Assembly: GCF_000350225.1 (NCBI RefSeq)
Contig: NW_005178982.1
Span: forward strand, 1-64,000
Origin: Chondrus crispus
Taxonomy: Eukaryota; Rhodophyta; Florideophyceae; Gigartinales; Gigartinaceae
Direction of reading: 5' to 3'
DNA: 64,000 nucleotides
Part shown: positions 22,701-32,859 of the stretch, piece by piece
Layout: each line of letters opens with the position of its first letter
Position numbering within the stretch: the first letter of the stretch is position 1
Notes under the pieces: model-generated
Database searches by the model: none
Seen by the model: the letters and a program-made list of their open reading frames with translations, nothing else
Told to the model about the DNA's origin: nothing
Position numbers and translations under genes: made by a program

Positions 22701-23675
22701 AAAGGGCTTCCGATCGAGGAACTAAAAAAAAACGGACAGCAATGAAACGGAAGGTCGCGGAAATGGCGAATGCCACTGAAGGCGTACAGGGGAACTGAGT
22801 CGAACCGGCAACTACAACAGATAAAAATTGTAGGGAGTCATGGTGGCCATGCTCCTTGTCAGAATGACAGTTTTTGAGGGATTAGGAAACCGAGGGCGGC
22901 CCGCCGCGCGAAAAAGAGGAGGTAAGTGAGGAATTTGAAGAGGTAAAAAGGAGAAGACAAAAAGAGGAGGTAAGTGAGGAATTTGAAGAGGTAAAAAGGA
23001 GAAGACAAAAAGAGGAGGTAAGTGAGGAATTTGAAGAGGTAAAAAGTGGAAGACAAAAAGAGGAGGTTAACCACAAAAGAGGAGGAAAAGGAAGACGCAC
23101 ATCGAGGATAGGAGAAAGAGAATGCGCAGGAAATTGGGGGAAATTGAAAAATGAAGAGGAGGACCGAAAAGCGGACCACCTCAGAGATCCTAAGGGGGAC
23201 TGTATTCCCTTGAGGAGGAATCCCCAAACGGGCAACGGAGCAACTGAAGATGCGATCATTGACGACGTCTCGTGGATGGCTGAACAAAAGGGGGGAGGGC
23301 GACTAGAAAAATTGTCTGGGACCGCCACGTCCCCGCCTACGGCAAGAAGAGGGCAAACGAAAGGAGAAAGTCTGAGATGCCGTAAACACGCACGTTGCCG
23401 CCCCCGTTAGGCAGAGTCAGGGCGTAGGAAAAGAGGGAGAAAAGTGGTCAAGGATAAAGAGGAGGAATTGAAGAGAAGGAAACATAGGGAAATCAGGAAA
23501 GGGAAAACTGAAAATGCAAAAGAGGAGGAAGTGGGAAATAACAGGAGATGCGCAGGTGGGTCCTTTTTATCGCCCAAAGGTCGTACGATAAAGTCGCTAG
23601 TCGACTATCAGGTGGGCAGGATGGGAAAAGAAGGACAGGTCGCAAGGAAGTGCTGTGGCCGCCGTCTCAACGAGA
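19775..23675. other. Non-coding spacer between pol and the antisense ORF
   Basis: About 3.9 kb inside the gypsy element with only short open frames (the longest is 148 codons, and it runs through a tandem repeat). It contains a 48-bp tandem array at 22913-23070 and, from 23400 on, a purine-rich stretch on the plus strand. I recognise no domain on either strand. Confidence 0.6.
22913..23070 (+). repeat. 48-bp tandem repeat, about 3.3 copies
   Basis: The purine-rich unit (AGGAGGTAAGTGAGGAATTT and so on) is repeated three times nearly perfectly, and a fourth copy fades out after AGGAGGTTAACC. The period of 48 is divisible by three, so both strands stay open across it, which explains the 142- and 148-codon minus-strand frames here. 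Confidence 0.85.
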
Positions 23676-25607
23676 CTATGCCCCAAGGAATTTTCTCTTT
23701 GGAAGGGAGGTGACAAGCCGAGCTAGAACTCGCAAGTCGTCCAGGGACACCCCCTGGAGAGCTTCTCCCTCCACACCATGAGCCATGAGAAGGCGATGGT
23801 AAACGGCGGCAGCAGAGGTATTTTCTTTGGGAATTGTAGATGATGGAGGGCCCGATGTAGGGGCGAGGAGCGGACCCTCAGGTGAAGGGCAAGCCGGACG
23901 TGGGATCGGATCCCCGGCCGACGGTGGGGCTTCCCGAATTGAAATGGTTCCTGTCGAGCAGCTCGTAGGAGGAAGCTCGACGCGCGGAGGAGCCTCAGGG
24001 CGGGTTAAGCCCACGGGTGCCGTACATGACGGCAATGGCAAGGTTGAGGTGGGTGTGACGAGCTGTCCCTCGCGTAATGGGGAAGAAGGAAGTGAGGTTG
24101 GATTCACGTCGGAGGAAGACACGACTCGAAGCGACAAGGTTTCCGCCGAGTTCGTGGGAGGAAGTACGACGCACACTGGGGCCTCAGGCGCGGAGGGACG
24201 GACCGGTGCAGGGAGAGGGGACGTTGGGGCCGAAGGTCGAGAGCACATCTCAGGCTCTCGAGGATCCGCGTTCACCACAGTGACTGCGTTGGGGGTTGGT
24301 GGTTGATTTCCGAAACGGCGGCTCATCTGGGCCTCCCAGGCAGAACAGAGGGAGGAGGACCAGAGGTTGATCCACACGAAGTCGCCGGCAGCTGGATGAT
24401 TTCTAGCAGGGGAAAAAGAGGGTCGCTGGAGTGAAAAGGACCGAGACGAATTTTGTGGAGGAACGCAATCCCACGCTACGGTCTCGATCATATCGAGGAG
24501 GGCGTGCACTTCACGGTCCACATCGGACCCGCCAAGGGGGACAGAAAAATCGAGGGGACGCATCTGTTCGCGGAGTTTCGAAGGGAGGTGCCACAGGCGC
24601 CAACAGTCGAAAACTTCCCACAGGAGGGTGGCGGCGACTTTCACGCACCACTCCGTGAGAAACACAGTCCACAGCCCGTGCTGCGGATCGCGTAAATGAC
24701 TGCCGTAATATGTCAGGATGGGGCCTAACTCAGCCCAGAAACCCTGACATACCTCGTATTGACTCCACCAGGACGGGGTTCGTTGGTATTGATTGGTGTA
24801 GTGCTGTCTGGAAATTTCACGAGCCTCAATCATCTGGTACGCCACGAAGTACCCAGTGTCGGATCGGACCCGACGTTCAAAGCGTACAGTATTTTGGAAA
24901 AAGAAAATACCGTCGCGCTTCGTATGGCGAAAGTTTGTGGGAAGAATGGCTTCGGTCCAAAACGTGGCGTCGGTCGTGACGGTGCGTCGGTTGCGCCACA
25001 GTCGGCCCGCCTCGGACACGGGGTCACCGTAGGGGCAGTCGATGAGGTGGTCGAGGGAGAGTCGTTCCCCCTCCGTACGACACTGCCAAGTGTCGCAGTG
25101 GTAACATGAAGGTATGAGGGCGTCGGCCATAGGAATCTCGATCCGAGTGAGCACAGCGTCCATGAAGCGCAGGGATAAGGAGGAGCGACCGCGCGGGGAG
25201 GAGTGACGTAGGATGGAGGTGGGTATAGCAATGCGGGCGCGCCAGTCAAAGGTGTGAATGGCCTGCAAAGGGAGGTTACCGGGCAACATGCCCGCATCAT
25301 CGGCGAAATGTTTTTTGATGCCGTCGAGGTCGCGGACGCCCACAGAGGAGAACCATTGAGCAGAAGCAAACAGGGCTGCGTTATCATGCATGGTTTTGTT
25401 CTGCAGCTCCTCGAGCGAAGGATGACGGCGGGCTACCCAAGAGGAATGGTAGCCCGGATGGAAGGCCGGCTCGGCAGGGATGGTAACAGAGGGTAGACGG
25501 GGTATGGAAGGAAGACCCCGGGGCACTTCAAACTTGCGAGGAAAGCCAGCGCCCGGACGTCTACGGGTGGCACTATCTTCCCAGTGTTCCGATGGAGAAG
25601 GAAGCAT
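23676..25607 (-). CDS. Antisense accessory ORF of the gypsy element, 643 aa
   Basis: An unbroken 643-codon frame on the strand opposite gag-pol, lying between the spacer and the 3' LTR. The start is MLPSPSEHWED (ATG at 25605-25607). Cys168, Cys171, Cys176, His187 and Cys191 form C-x2-C-x4-C-x10-H-x3-C, which resembles the zf-RVT type finger but is not proof of one. Residues 200-400 are rich in aromatic residues (RLWRNRR, FWTEAIL, WWSQYEV, EWCVKVAATLLWEVFDCWRLW). Residues 440-600 are Pro/Ser-rich with repeated LPPT and REAPPS motifs. The C-terminus (VYHRLLMAHGVEGEALQGVS) looks like a short helical domain. Antisense ORFs in this position are known in plant Ty3/gypsy elements such as Grande and RIRE2, but I see no sequence match to those. 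Its function is unknown. Confidence 0.75.
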   Translation of the reverse strand: MLPSPSEHWEDSATRRRPGAGFPRKFEVPRGLPSIPRLPSVTIPAEPAFHPGYHSSWVARRHPSLEELQNKTMHDNAALFASAQWFSSVGVRDLDGIKKHFADDAGMLPGNLPLQAIHTFDWRARIAIPTSILRHSSPRGRSSLSLRFMDAVLTRIEIPMADALIPSCYHCDTWQCRTEGERLSLDHLIDCPYGDPVSEAGRLWRNRRTVTTDATFWTEAILPTNFRHTKRDGIFFFQNTVRFERRVRSDTGYFVAYQMIEAREISRQHYTNQYQRTPSWWSQYEVCQGFWAELGPILTYYGSHLRDPQHGLWTVFLTEWCVKVAATLLWEVFDCWRLWHLPSKLREQMRPLDFSVPLGGSDVDREVHALLDMIETVAWDCVPPQNSSRSFSLQRPSFSPARNHPAAGDFVWINLWSSSLCSAWEAQMSRRFGNQPPTPNAVTVVNADPREPEMCSRPSAPTSPLPAPVRPSAPEAPVCVVLPPTNSAETLSLRVVSSSDVNPTSLPSSPLREGQLVTPTSTLPLPSCTAPVGLTRPEAPPRVELPPTSCSTGTISIREAPPSAGDPIPRPACPSPEGPLLAPTSGPPSSTIPKENTSAAAVYHRLLMAHGVEGEALQGVSLDDLRVLARLVTSLPKRKFLGA

Positions 25608-25720
25608 GGTATTTTCGTCTTACCCTTGCCAGAACGCCGCACAGAGTGATTGATGACCGGGAAACACGGTCAGCAGCGGCAGGAGATTATACGATGGCTG
25701 GGCGTTGCGCAAGGGCGCTC

Positions 25721-25730
25721 AGAAGGGGGA
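25721..25730 (+). promoter_or_regulatory. Polypurine tract
   Basis: AGAAGGGGGA ends two bases before the 3' LTR, the place and composition expected for the plus-strand primer of reverse transcription. Confidence 0.75.
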
Positions 25731-25732
25731 TA

Positions 25733-26670
25733 TGTAGTGCAATACGCACCTGAAAAGGGGGGTGAAAAGAAATGAAAATGATGGGGTATGACAAGCAAAA
25801 GTGGAAATCATTTCACTTTATTATTTTAATTATTAATTTTAATTAGTTGCATATTAGTTATTTAACATTAGATTAGATCTAGGATCTAGCGCCGAGAGCT
25901 ACTGTACTGGCTCCGGCGGGGCGATATATACCTTAGCCCTCTGACGACCAAGTCAGTAAAGGTAACCCGAGTTGCCAGAGTCTGATATCGCCTTGGTTGA
26001 AGTCCGTCTTTTACAAGACATTCCCTTTAACTACAGATTACTTTATCCTTTGCGCTCGGGGGTCCCCTTTTTCCTTATCAATTTTCCTTTACTTCCCTAT
26101 CCTAATTTCCCTTAATCTTGAGTTGGTCCCACCTTGTAGGATTGCGATCCGCAACGTGACATCATTTGCCATCGGGCTTTTGTGTTGGTGCACCAGTGGT
26201 GCTTTTCTCAGTGTTGGTTCCATCGGAATCTGGTTGCGACCGATCCGTTGCTGGTACTTTGCCATCGGGCAGTACGACGGTGTAGCGCTGCTACGTTTTC
26301 TTCTTTCCCGACGGGCTACGTTGCCGTGTCCCCGTCGAAGACCTTATCAAGGGTATAAGGTGTACAAGGCGCTCTTCGGGCATTGGATTTACGACCCATC
26401 GGACCAGGTTTACCTAAACACCCCTTCGAACTCGTCGAGCAGTCGCCTTTACAAGTCTCTACCACCATTTACCGATTGCGGGCTGGGCCCTTCTCTTTGC
26501 CCCCTCCTATCAGGGATCCGAGCTACTGCGGGCCGCAAACCCGCATAAAGAAGACAGGGAGCTTCGAACACTCCGTAGCGCTGTGCCGTTGGCAGTTGTT
26601 GTTTTTGTTGTTGTTGTTTGTGTTGGACCGTCGGACCTTGGTCTCTGCCTAACAGGCGCATTGCACTACA
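25733..26670 (+). repeat. 3' LTR of the gypsy element
   Basis: 938 bp, same length as the 5' LTR, with about seven substitutions seen by eye (for example near 25912, 26505 and 26534). It is followed directly by the target duplication CGTAT at 26671-26675. Confidence 0.93.
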
Positions 26671-26979
26671 CGTATTTATGCTATTTTCATGCACTGTACC
26701 ATTGCTACGTTGGGAAAATCCTTCCGGTTGGGGTAGAAAGCGAGATGTGCCATATTGTCTCGTAACAATTCGTCTTGCCTTGCTTCAGTACTGTACTGAA
26801 GTACGGTGCGCCCTGAACCTATAAAGACACCATTGGAATCCTCATCTGCCACATAAAAAAGGGTACGATGGTGTCAGTAGCGTGTATTGAAGCACAGAGT
26901 AAGGGTATCAATATTCTGAAACCTTTTTAATGATTGGGTATGTCAGTAGTCCGTTAAGGTTTAAAAAACTGAAAACGAC

Positions 26980-28165
26980 CGCACTGTAATTATAAGGACA
27001 AACGAATCAGTGCCACGCAACCCATTCTTCATGTCCACTTCAATAGGATTTGCTGCCACCATTTCTCTGCATGACAGCGATGCAACGCCTTTGCATCAAG
27101 CCAATCAGATTATGAAGAATGCTGTGGTCGATTTCCTGCCAGCAATCCATGAGAGCTTCGGAAAGCTCTAGAGTATCATTAAACTGCCTTCCATTACCCT
27201 AAACCTTCCTCGCCAAGATTCCCCATAGGTTTTCTATAGGGTTCAGGTCCGGTGACCTAGTAGGCCACTGTAACACATTAACAACGTTGTCCACAAACCA
27301 CTTCTTTGTATAAAAAGAACGATGAATAACTGAATTGTCTTGTTGATATATCCAGTTTTCTCCATGTGCCACAGCTGCAAATGGAAGAAAATTATCCTCA
27401 AGTAAACTATAGTACTTGGCTGAATCCTGCTTGCTGTGCATGATAACCAAATTGTTTCGCCAGTAATAAGGAAAACAAGACCGACTCATTAACAAACCAC
27501 GTCCTTGATGGCGTCTACTTAAAACCTTCTTCTCTTTCTGAAGGTCGTGCCAATAATAATGGGAGCCATTTAGGCCGTCTAAATTGAACTTCTTGTCATC
27601 GAGGAAGATTGTTTTGTTCCATTTATCATCGATGCAAGTGACATGCTTCTTAACGCAATATGAAATGGGGTCAGAGAAGGAGCACTTATAACTTGGTATA
27701 CTGCAGACGCGTATCCTTCTTTAAAAGAGCTTGATCCCGAGACCTGTGTACAGGCAGATCAAGCGCCTTAAGTGTCGGATTGGACGACTTTTCACGCTTA
27801 GATGCCTCTAATGACTCTTCACTTTAAAGCTGGAGTTAGTTTTGGAGGCCTTCCCGTCCTCTTTTTTCATCCATATGCCGGTGGATTCTTTAAAACGTTA
27901 TGTACGACAGTCTTAGAGCGACTGATGGACTCAGCGATCTCCCTTATGGACAAACAGTCATTGTGAAAAACCAAAATCTGCCCCTTTTCGACATTGGTCA
28001 GTTGTTTTCCTTTGGGCATGTTGAACTGCGGTGTGGTGGACAACTGTGGTTTGAGATGGCTGTGCAAGCTAGGGAAGAAGGTAGTGTGGTCTTCTGGTCG
28101 CGCCAGAACTGGCTTACTGTTCTACTGTGTCCCTCGCGGCGTACAGTCCTTATAATTACAGTGCG
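26980..28165. mobile_element. Tc1/mariner element remnant
   Basis: A perfect 20-base inverted repeat, ending in TTATAAGGAC on the inner side at the left, lies at 26980-26999 and 28146-28165. A related copy (GTCCTTATACTTTCAGTGCG) lies at 28319-28338 in the orientation of a right end, so the true right end may be near 28343. The transposase remnant inside is listed separately. No clean TA duplication is seen at the 20-base repeats. Confidence 0.65.
27190..28040 (-). pseudogene. Tc1/mariner transposase, degenerate
   Basis: The minus strand reads MPKGKQLTNVEKGQILVFHN..SIREIAESISRSKTVVHN, an N-terminal helix-turn-helix region starting near 28020. It continues with LDDKKFNLDG..GSHYYWHDL (first Asp, near 27590), then YQQDNSVIH (second Asp) and SPDLNPIENLWGILARK (third acidic residue) in the open frame 27199-27495. 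The stretch between 27640 and 27860 is full of stops. All three catalytic acidic residues survive, but frameshifts and stops make the gene dead. Confidence 0.85.
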
Positions 28166-28682
28166 ACGGTAATTGGGTTTTATAGAGAAGTCACTGTATA
28201 CGTTTTACACTATAAAAAAGAATGCGGGTTAGTAACACGCTTGTTCTTTGCTTTCATTTGAGCTACGGTTCAGTATCGTATCTTTTGTATTCACGTGAAA
28301 GCTAAAGGTTTTGGGGGTGTCCTTATACTTTCAGTGCGCACTGTATACAGTGCAGTATTCCCAGATGCTGTGCTATTTGTCCGAAGGTATTAGTCACAGC
28401 AAATTGGTACTGTACAGGGAGATACCTAGAAGATGTCCTACGGCAAATATCAGGACAAGCCCCGGGAACCCCAAGTAGTATCTTTCAGTAGCCGCCCATT
28501 GGCGGGAATGTCCACCACGTGTACACGTAGAAAATCTCCCCCCGAGGGGTAGTTGTACCTCGGAATGGAAGCTGCGCTGCCTGTAGTTTATGAGCGCGCG
28601 CGCAGAGATGAATAATGGGGTGGCACTACGGTACGAACGCTCAACTTACACAATTTCCAATCCTCCTCCCCGAGCCCTCACC

Positions 28683-30893
28683 TTACACCACTTTCCCATC
28701 TCTTCTTCCCCTAAGCATACAACACAATGAAGAGGCAAGTTGTGTCATCACAACGACGACTCTCTCAATGTGCGTATGCTCCCAAATTATAAGACCACGT
28801 TGTAGGATACGTGCACGAGTCGGGCCACCTTTCTTTTCAATTAAAGCAACACAACGACGCGGCATGGACTAAAAATGCGCCTGTGGACGTCACCTGATTG
28901 TAGTGCAATACGCACTTGAAAAGGGGAGTGAAAAGAAGTGAAAAAGGAAAAAATTGGATACTGTAGTCCGGGTTTGAGAGACACACGTGTGCGACTAAGC
29001 GCACGATTATTTTAATTATTTAATTTATTTACTAATTAGATCTAGAATCTAGAGCCGGGAGCTACTCTACTCGCCCCGGCGGGGCTCTATATAACTTAGC
29101 CCTTTGACCGACCAAGTCAATAAAGACAACCCGAGTTGCCGGAGTTGAATGTCGCCTTGGTCGAAGTCCGTCTCTACCAAGACGCTCCCTTTTTCCCTAA
29201 GCCTACGGCATCCTTCAGCGCTCGGGGGTCCCATTCCTTTTTCCTTTATTTCCCAATCGAACCCGAGTTGCCAGAGTTTGATATCGCCTTGGTCCAAGTT
29301 CGTCTTTTACAAGACATTCCCTTCTACTCTAGCCTACGGTATCCTTTGCGCTCGGGGGTCCCCTTTTTTCTTATCAATTTTCCTTTACTTCCCTATCCTA
29401 ATTTCCCTTAATCTTGAGTTGGTCCCACCTTGTAGGATTGCGATCCGCAACGTGACGTCATTAGCCATGGGGCTTCTGTGTTGGTGCACCAGTGGTGCTT
29501 TTCTCAGTGTTGGTTCCATCGGAATCTGGTTGCGACCGATCCGGTGTTGGTACTTTTCCATCGGGCAGTACGACGGTGTAGCGCTGCTACGTTTTCTTCT
29601 TTCCCGACGGGCTACGTTGCCGTGTCCCCGTCGAAGACCTTATCAAGGGTATGAGGTGTACAAGGCGCTCTTCGGGCATTGGATTTACGACCCATCGGAC
29701 CAGGTTTACCTAGACACCCCTCCGAACTCGTCGAGCAGTCGCCTTTACAAGTCTCTACCACCATTTACCGATTGCGGGCTGGGCCCTTCTCTTTGCCCCC
29801 CCTATCAGGGATCCGAGCTACTGCGGGCCGCAAACCCGCATAAAGAGGATAGGGAGCTTCGAACACTCCGTAGCGCTGCGCTGTTGGCAGTTGTTGTTTT
29901 TGTTGTTGTTGTTTGTGTTGGACCGTCGGACCTTGGTCTCTGCCTGACAGGGGCATTGCATTACACTGATATATAATACCAGCAACTTACAATCGTCTCC
30001 TCCAAATCTGAATGGATGTAAATTGACGTTGGTTATGATAGACTGCACGTGCCAGGATGCCCCACACGTTCTCGATAGGGTTCAAGTCGGGAGCTTTGGC
30101 GGGCCAAGGTAACGTGTAAACATCATTTGCATCCAACCAATCCTTAGTGTAATGACTTCTATGCGTTGCCGCGTTGTCCTGCTGGAAAATGAACGTATCT
30201 CCCACAGTCTCCTCAGCAAATGGGAACAATCCATCCTCCAAAACGTTACAGTAAACGTTTGAGTCCTGCTTTTCATTAATAAAAACCAAACCTGAGGTAC
30301 CATTGTAGGCAATTGCTCCCCATACCATGACTGACTGATCGCCTTACTGGCGGGTAGAAAAATATCTTGGTTCTGTACGTAGATCGTGCCAATAGTGTGC
30401 GGATCCGTCCGGGCCATCCACGTTGAACTTCTTCTCATCACTGAATATGACATCGTTCCAATCCGACAGTGGCCAAGTCACGTGTTCCTTCGCCCACTCA
30501 TACCTTAATGTTTTATGATTCTCCGTTAGTGCTGGAACACATTTCATTTTCTTATACGTCATGTGGCCACTGGAGGACAGTAGTTGCTGGACGCGGCGAA
30601 CAGTGACGGACAGTTCCAACGTAGTTTGAAGCTGCCTAGCCGTATAGTTCCCTGTTGATGCATGCCTGAATAAAGCGCGAAGCTGAGTATTTGAAATTTC
30701 TTTCGGCCGTCCCAGCTTTTTGTTCCCTTTTTTGACGCCTTGACCTGCTAAAAAGTTGTGGATGGCCGTCTTAGACCTGCCGATGAACTCAGCAATATTT
30801 CTTTCCGGGACCATTTAATGCGCTAGACCGAGGATGCTTTCTTTTTTCTGGTCTGTTAAAGGGGTAGACTGTCCCATATTTGGCAGTAATAAT
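28683..30893 (-). pseudogene. Tc1/mariner transposase split by a solo LTR
   Basis: The minus strand starts at MGQSTPLTDQKKESILGLAH (about 30880), meets one in-frame TAA before MVPERNIAEFIGRSKTAIHN, and runs on through SDEKKFNVDGPDG..HYWHDLR (first Asp). In the next frame it has FQQDNAATHRSHYTKDW (second Asp) and APDLNPIENVWGILAR (third acidic residue), down to 29987. The C-terminal end, SMPRRCVALIEKKGGPT, lies on the far side of the solo LTR at about 28865-28800. Removing the LTR and one target copy restores continuity of the alignment, so the LTR inserted into this gene. Catalytic residues are intact; one stop, at least one frameshift and the LTR inactivate it. Confidence 0.85.
28899..29965 (+). 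mobile_element. Solo LTR of the gypsy family, 1,067 bp
   Basis: Begins TGTAGTGCAAT and ends ATTGCATTACA. It is flanked by the 5-base duplication CTGAT at 28894-28898 and 29966-29970, so it is a complete solo LTR left by recombination between two LTRs. It is about 129 bases longer than the LTRs of the full element because a segment of about 131 bp is tandemly duplicated: AACCCGAGTTGCC occurs at 29129 and again at 29260. It is more diverged in the first 200 bases than the full-length copies are from each other. Confidence 0.93.
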
Positions 30894-31352
30894 AAAGAAA
30901 CGGGGATTGAAGCAGATGTAGGACCGTAAATATTACTGTTTAACGTTGTTTTAAGATGATTTATATGGTGTCGTACGCGTAGAGATCTTACTTTCTTTCT
31001 TGGTCCTATGCTAATTTCGTGCGAAATAAGTGGACGACCAAGAAGAGGGGGGACACTCATCCGTTTATGTTTGTGCACTTGTCCGGGAAGAGAGCTCTTT
31101 TGGCTCTGATTGGTAGTATTAAATTTCCACGCCCATGCTTGGTTCTGTAGCGCAACGGCTGATGCTGTGCCGAAAAATTCTGATGTGGTCCTAAATTTAT
31201 TTTGGGGAGTGTACTGTAGACTCTACTACTGTATGTACGAGTAACCGTTCAGTCCCTAATTCGTATTATTTTCCTAACCCGTATTCAGAATTCCGATAAA
31301 ATTGCGAAACATATGATCTCCTCCTGCCTCCTTCGCGCGAAATAGTACAAAC

Positions 31353-31750
31353 TGTTCTGGAAACGGGGTACCTTTCTCGTAGCGACGCGTGGCGCGGCAG
31401 TCCTGCACCCTTTCCGAGGGGTGCAGTGGTGTGACGCGGCAGTGGCGGGACTCACGAGGGCAGCAGACTGCTCTGTGCAGTTGTGCTTGCTTCAGAAGTT
31501 TGATAATGTCAAGCGGCTGAGGATCGTGTCTCTCCCAGATTTACTCACCCAAGCCAGAGCCGGCTTGATATAAACAAGTGGAGCTATACCTACGTATCGC
31601 AAAACGCAAACAGAACCATATCTCTCTGATGTGGGAGTTGTCTCCGACTAATTAATATCTAGAAATTAACCAATAAAATGTCCAACATCACAAGTTGATG
31701 ATTCGAATAACTTCCTTATGTAAGCACCATCACTTATGTAAGCACCATCA
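31353..31750 (-). repeat. 3' LTR of the copia element
   Basis: 398 bp, nearly identical to 34765-35162. It ends with two direct copies of TTATGTAAGCACCATCA. Confidence 0.9.
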
Positions 31751-31781
31751 CTTCCGCTTTCTCAAGTTTGAGAATAATGCT

Positions 31782-32591
31782 CTACTTTCGTAACATGTGG
31801 TCGACAATATACTGCTTGATTGGATGCGTTGCTTTGTTTGTCTGCATCAGCTTCTGCAGAGCCGCGTTCGGTGCGACCTTTGTCACGCCATCCGCGGCGT
31901 TGTAGTGTCTCGAGATAAGGCCGATGTTGGCAATTGTTCTGTCATGATACGCTTGTCTCAGAGCAGAAATATCAACCACTAGGCGTGCTTCTGTGGTGTA
32001 CTTGTTACCAGTGATAACATCAAAGAGCACCTTGGGGTCGGTAAGCAGTAATAAGGGGATAGGCTTTCCGAGAATTATTTGCAAGTCATGCTTAAGAATG
32101 AAGGCCTGGTCAAAGGCGTCTGCCAGAGCCAAAGTCTCTCCAGCGGCACTGGACCTAACAACCCTGCGCGACTTGTGAGATGAGAATTGGGGAAAGCAGC
32201 AGTCAAAATTCTTGTCCATGAGCAAGATGATAAATCCTGACTGACTATGATGGTCAGGTGTATTGTTAACAAAAGAATCAGAGTGCACAGTGAGCTGTAG
32301 ACTGTCTTTGTCCAACTTTGGGAAACGCAAAGAAAATTCGGTTGTGGATCTTACATACTTGATTATCTTGTTCAAAGACTTGTACGAATCAGAGTTGAAC
32401 GTCTCCGGTGTGACCTGTGCTGCAAAAGAAACAGCACACGCAATATCGGGTCTTGTGTTGACAACCCATGCCAGCTTAGCACGAACAGACCTGAAGTCAT
32501 CAAACGTTGCAGTACCGGGTAAAAGGACGAGCTTCGAAATGTAGGCCTTTTGCGAGATAACTCTCTCTGCGGGCGTCCCTTTGATCTGCAT
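31782..32591 (-). pseudogene. Copia RNase H domain
   Basis: A 269-codon frame with the copia-type end of reverse transcriptase (VRAKLAWVVNTRPDIACAVS) followed by RNase H: HSDSFVNNTPDHHSQSGFI, SHKSRRVVRSSAAGETLALADA and LLTDPKVLFD supply the acidic residues. The frame upstream (32592-32859) is shifted. There the catalytic YVDDILRAG can be read on the minus strand at about 32690-32715, but not in the same frame. The domain degrades the RNA strand during reverse transcription. The segment itself looks undamaged; the polyprotein is not. Confidence 0.85.
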
Positions 32592-32859
32592 CCCTGCAAA
32601 TGGAAATGGAACCTGCGCGATGGGTTTTGAGTCAAACGTTGAGGCAGTGATTTTTGAGGAATCCTCCTCAAATTTCTTATCACCTGCCCTCAGTATGTCA
32701 TCAACATAAGAACCTGAGAGACAACAAGCCTGTCTGTTACACGTTTAAAGAAAAGGGAAAAATCCCCTGTTGCCCGTTCCATTTTTAGCTCCTTCTTGTG
32801 GTGCTCGCTCAATGTCTCACCCCAATAATCACCAGCATCGCTCAGCCCGTATAGTGGCT

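Larger units (their letters stand above)
11910..26670 (+). mobile_element. Complete Ty3/gypsy chromovirus, 14,761 bp
   Basis: Two 938-bp direct repeats (11910-12847 and 25733-26670) bound the element. Each begins TGTAGTGCAAT and ends ATTGCACTACA. The 5-base target duplication CGTAT is present at 11905-11909 and 26671-26675. Inside are a primer-site candidate, gag, pol with integrase and chromodomain, a 3.9 kb spacer, a long antisense ORF and a polypurine tract. By eye the two LTRs differ at about seven positions, so insertion was fairly recent. The element is large for a chromovirus because of the spacer and antisense ORF. Gag is interrupted by two TGA codons, so this copy probably cannot move alone unless those are read through. 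Confidence 0.93.

Noticed and set aside
22913-23070. Possible CRISPR-like array
   Set aside because: Units follow each other directly without spacers and the host is eukaryotic; it is a plain tandem repeat.
23827-24306. 159-codon plus-strand ORF within the antisense gene region
   Set aside because: Gly/Ser/Glu-rich frame opposite the Pro/Ser-rich part of the 643-codon ORF; best explained as its shadow.
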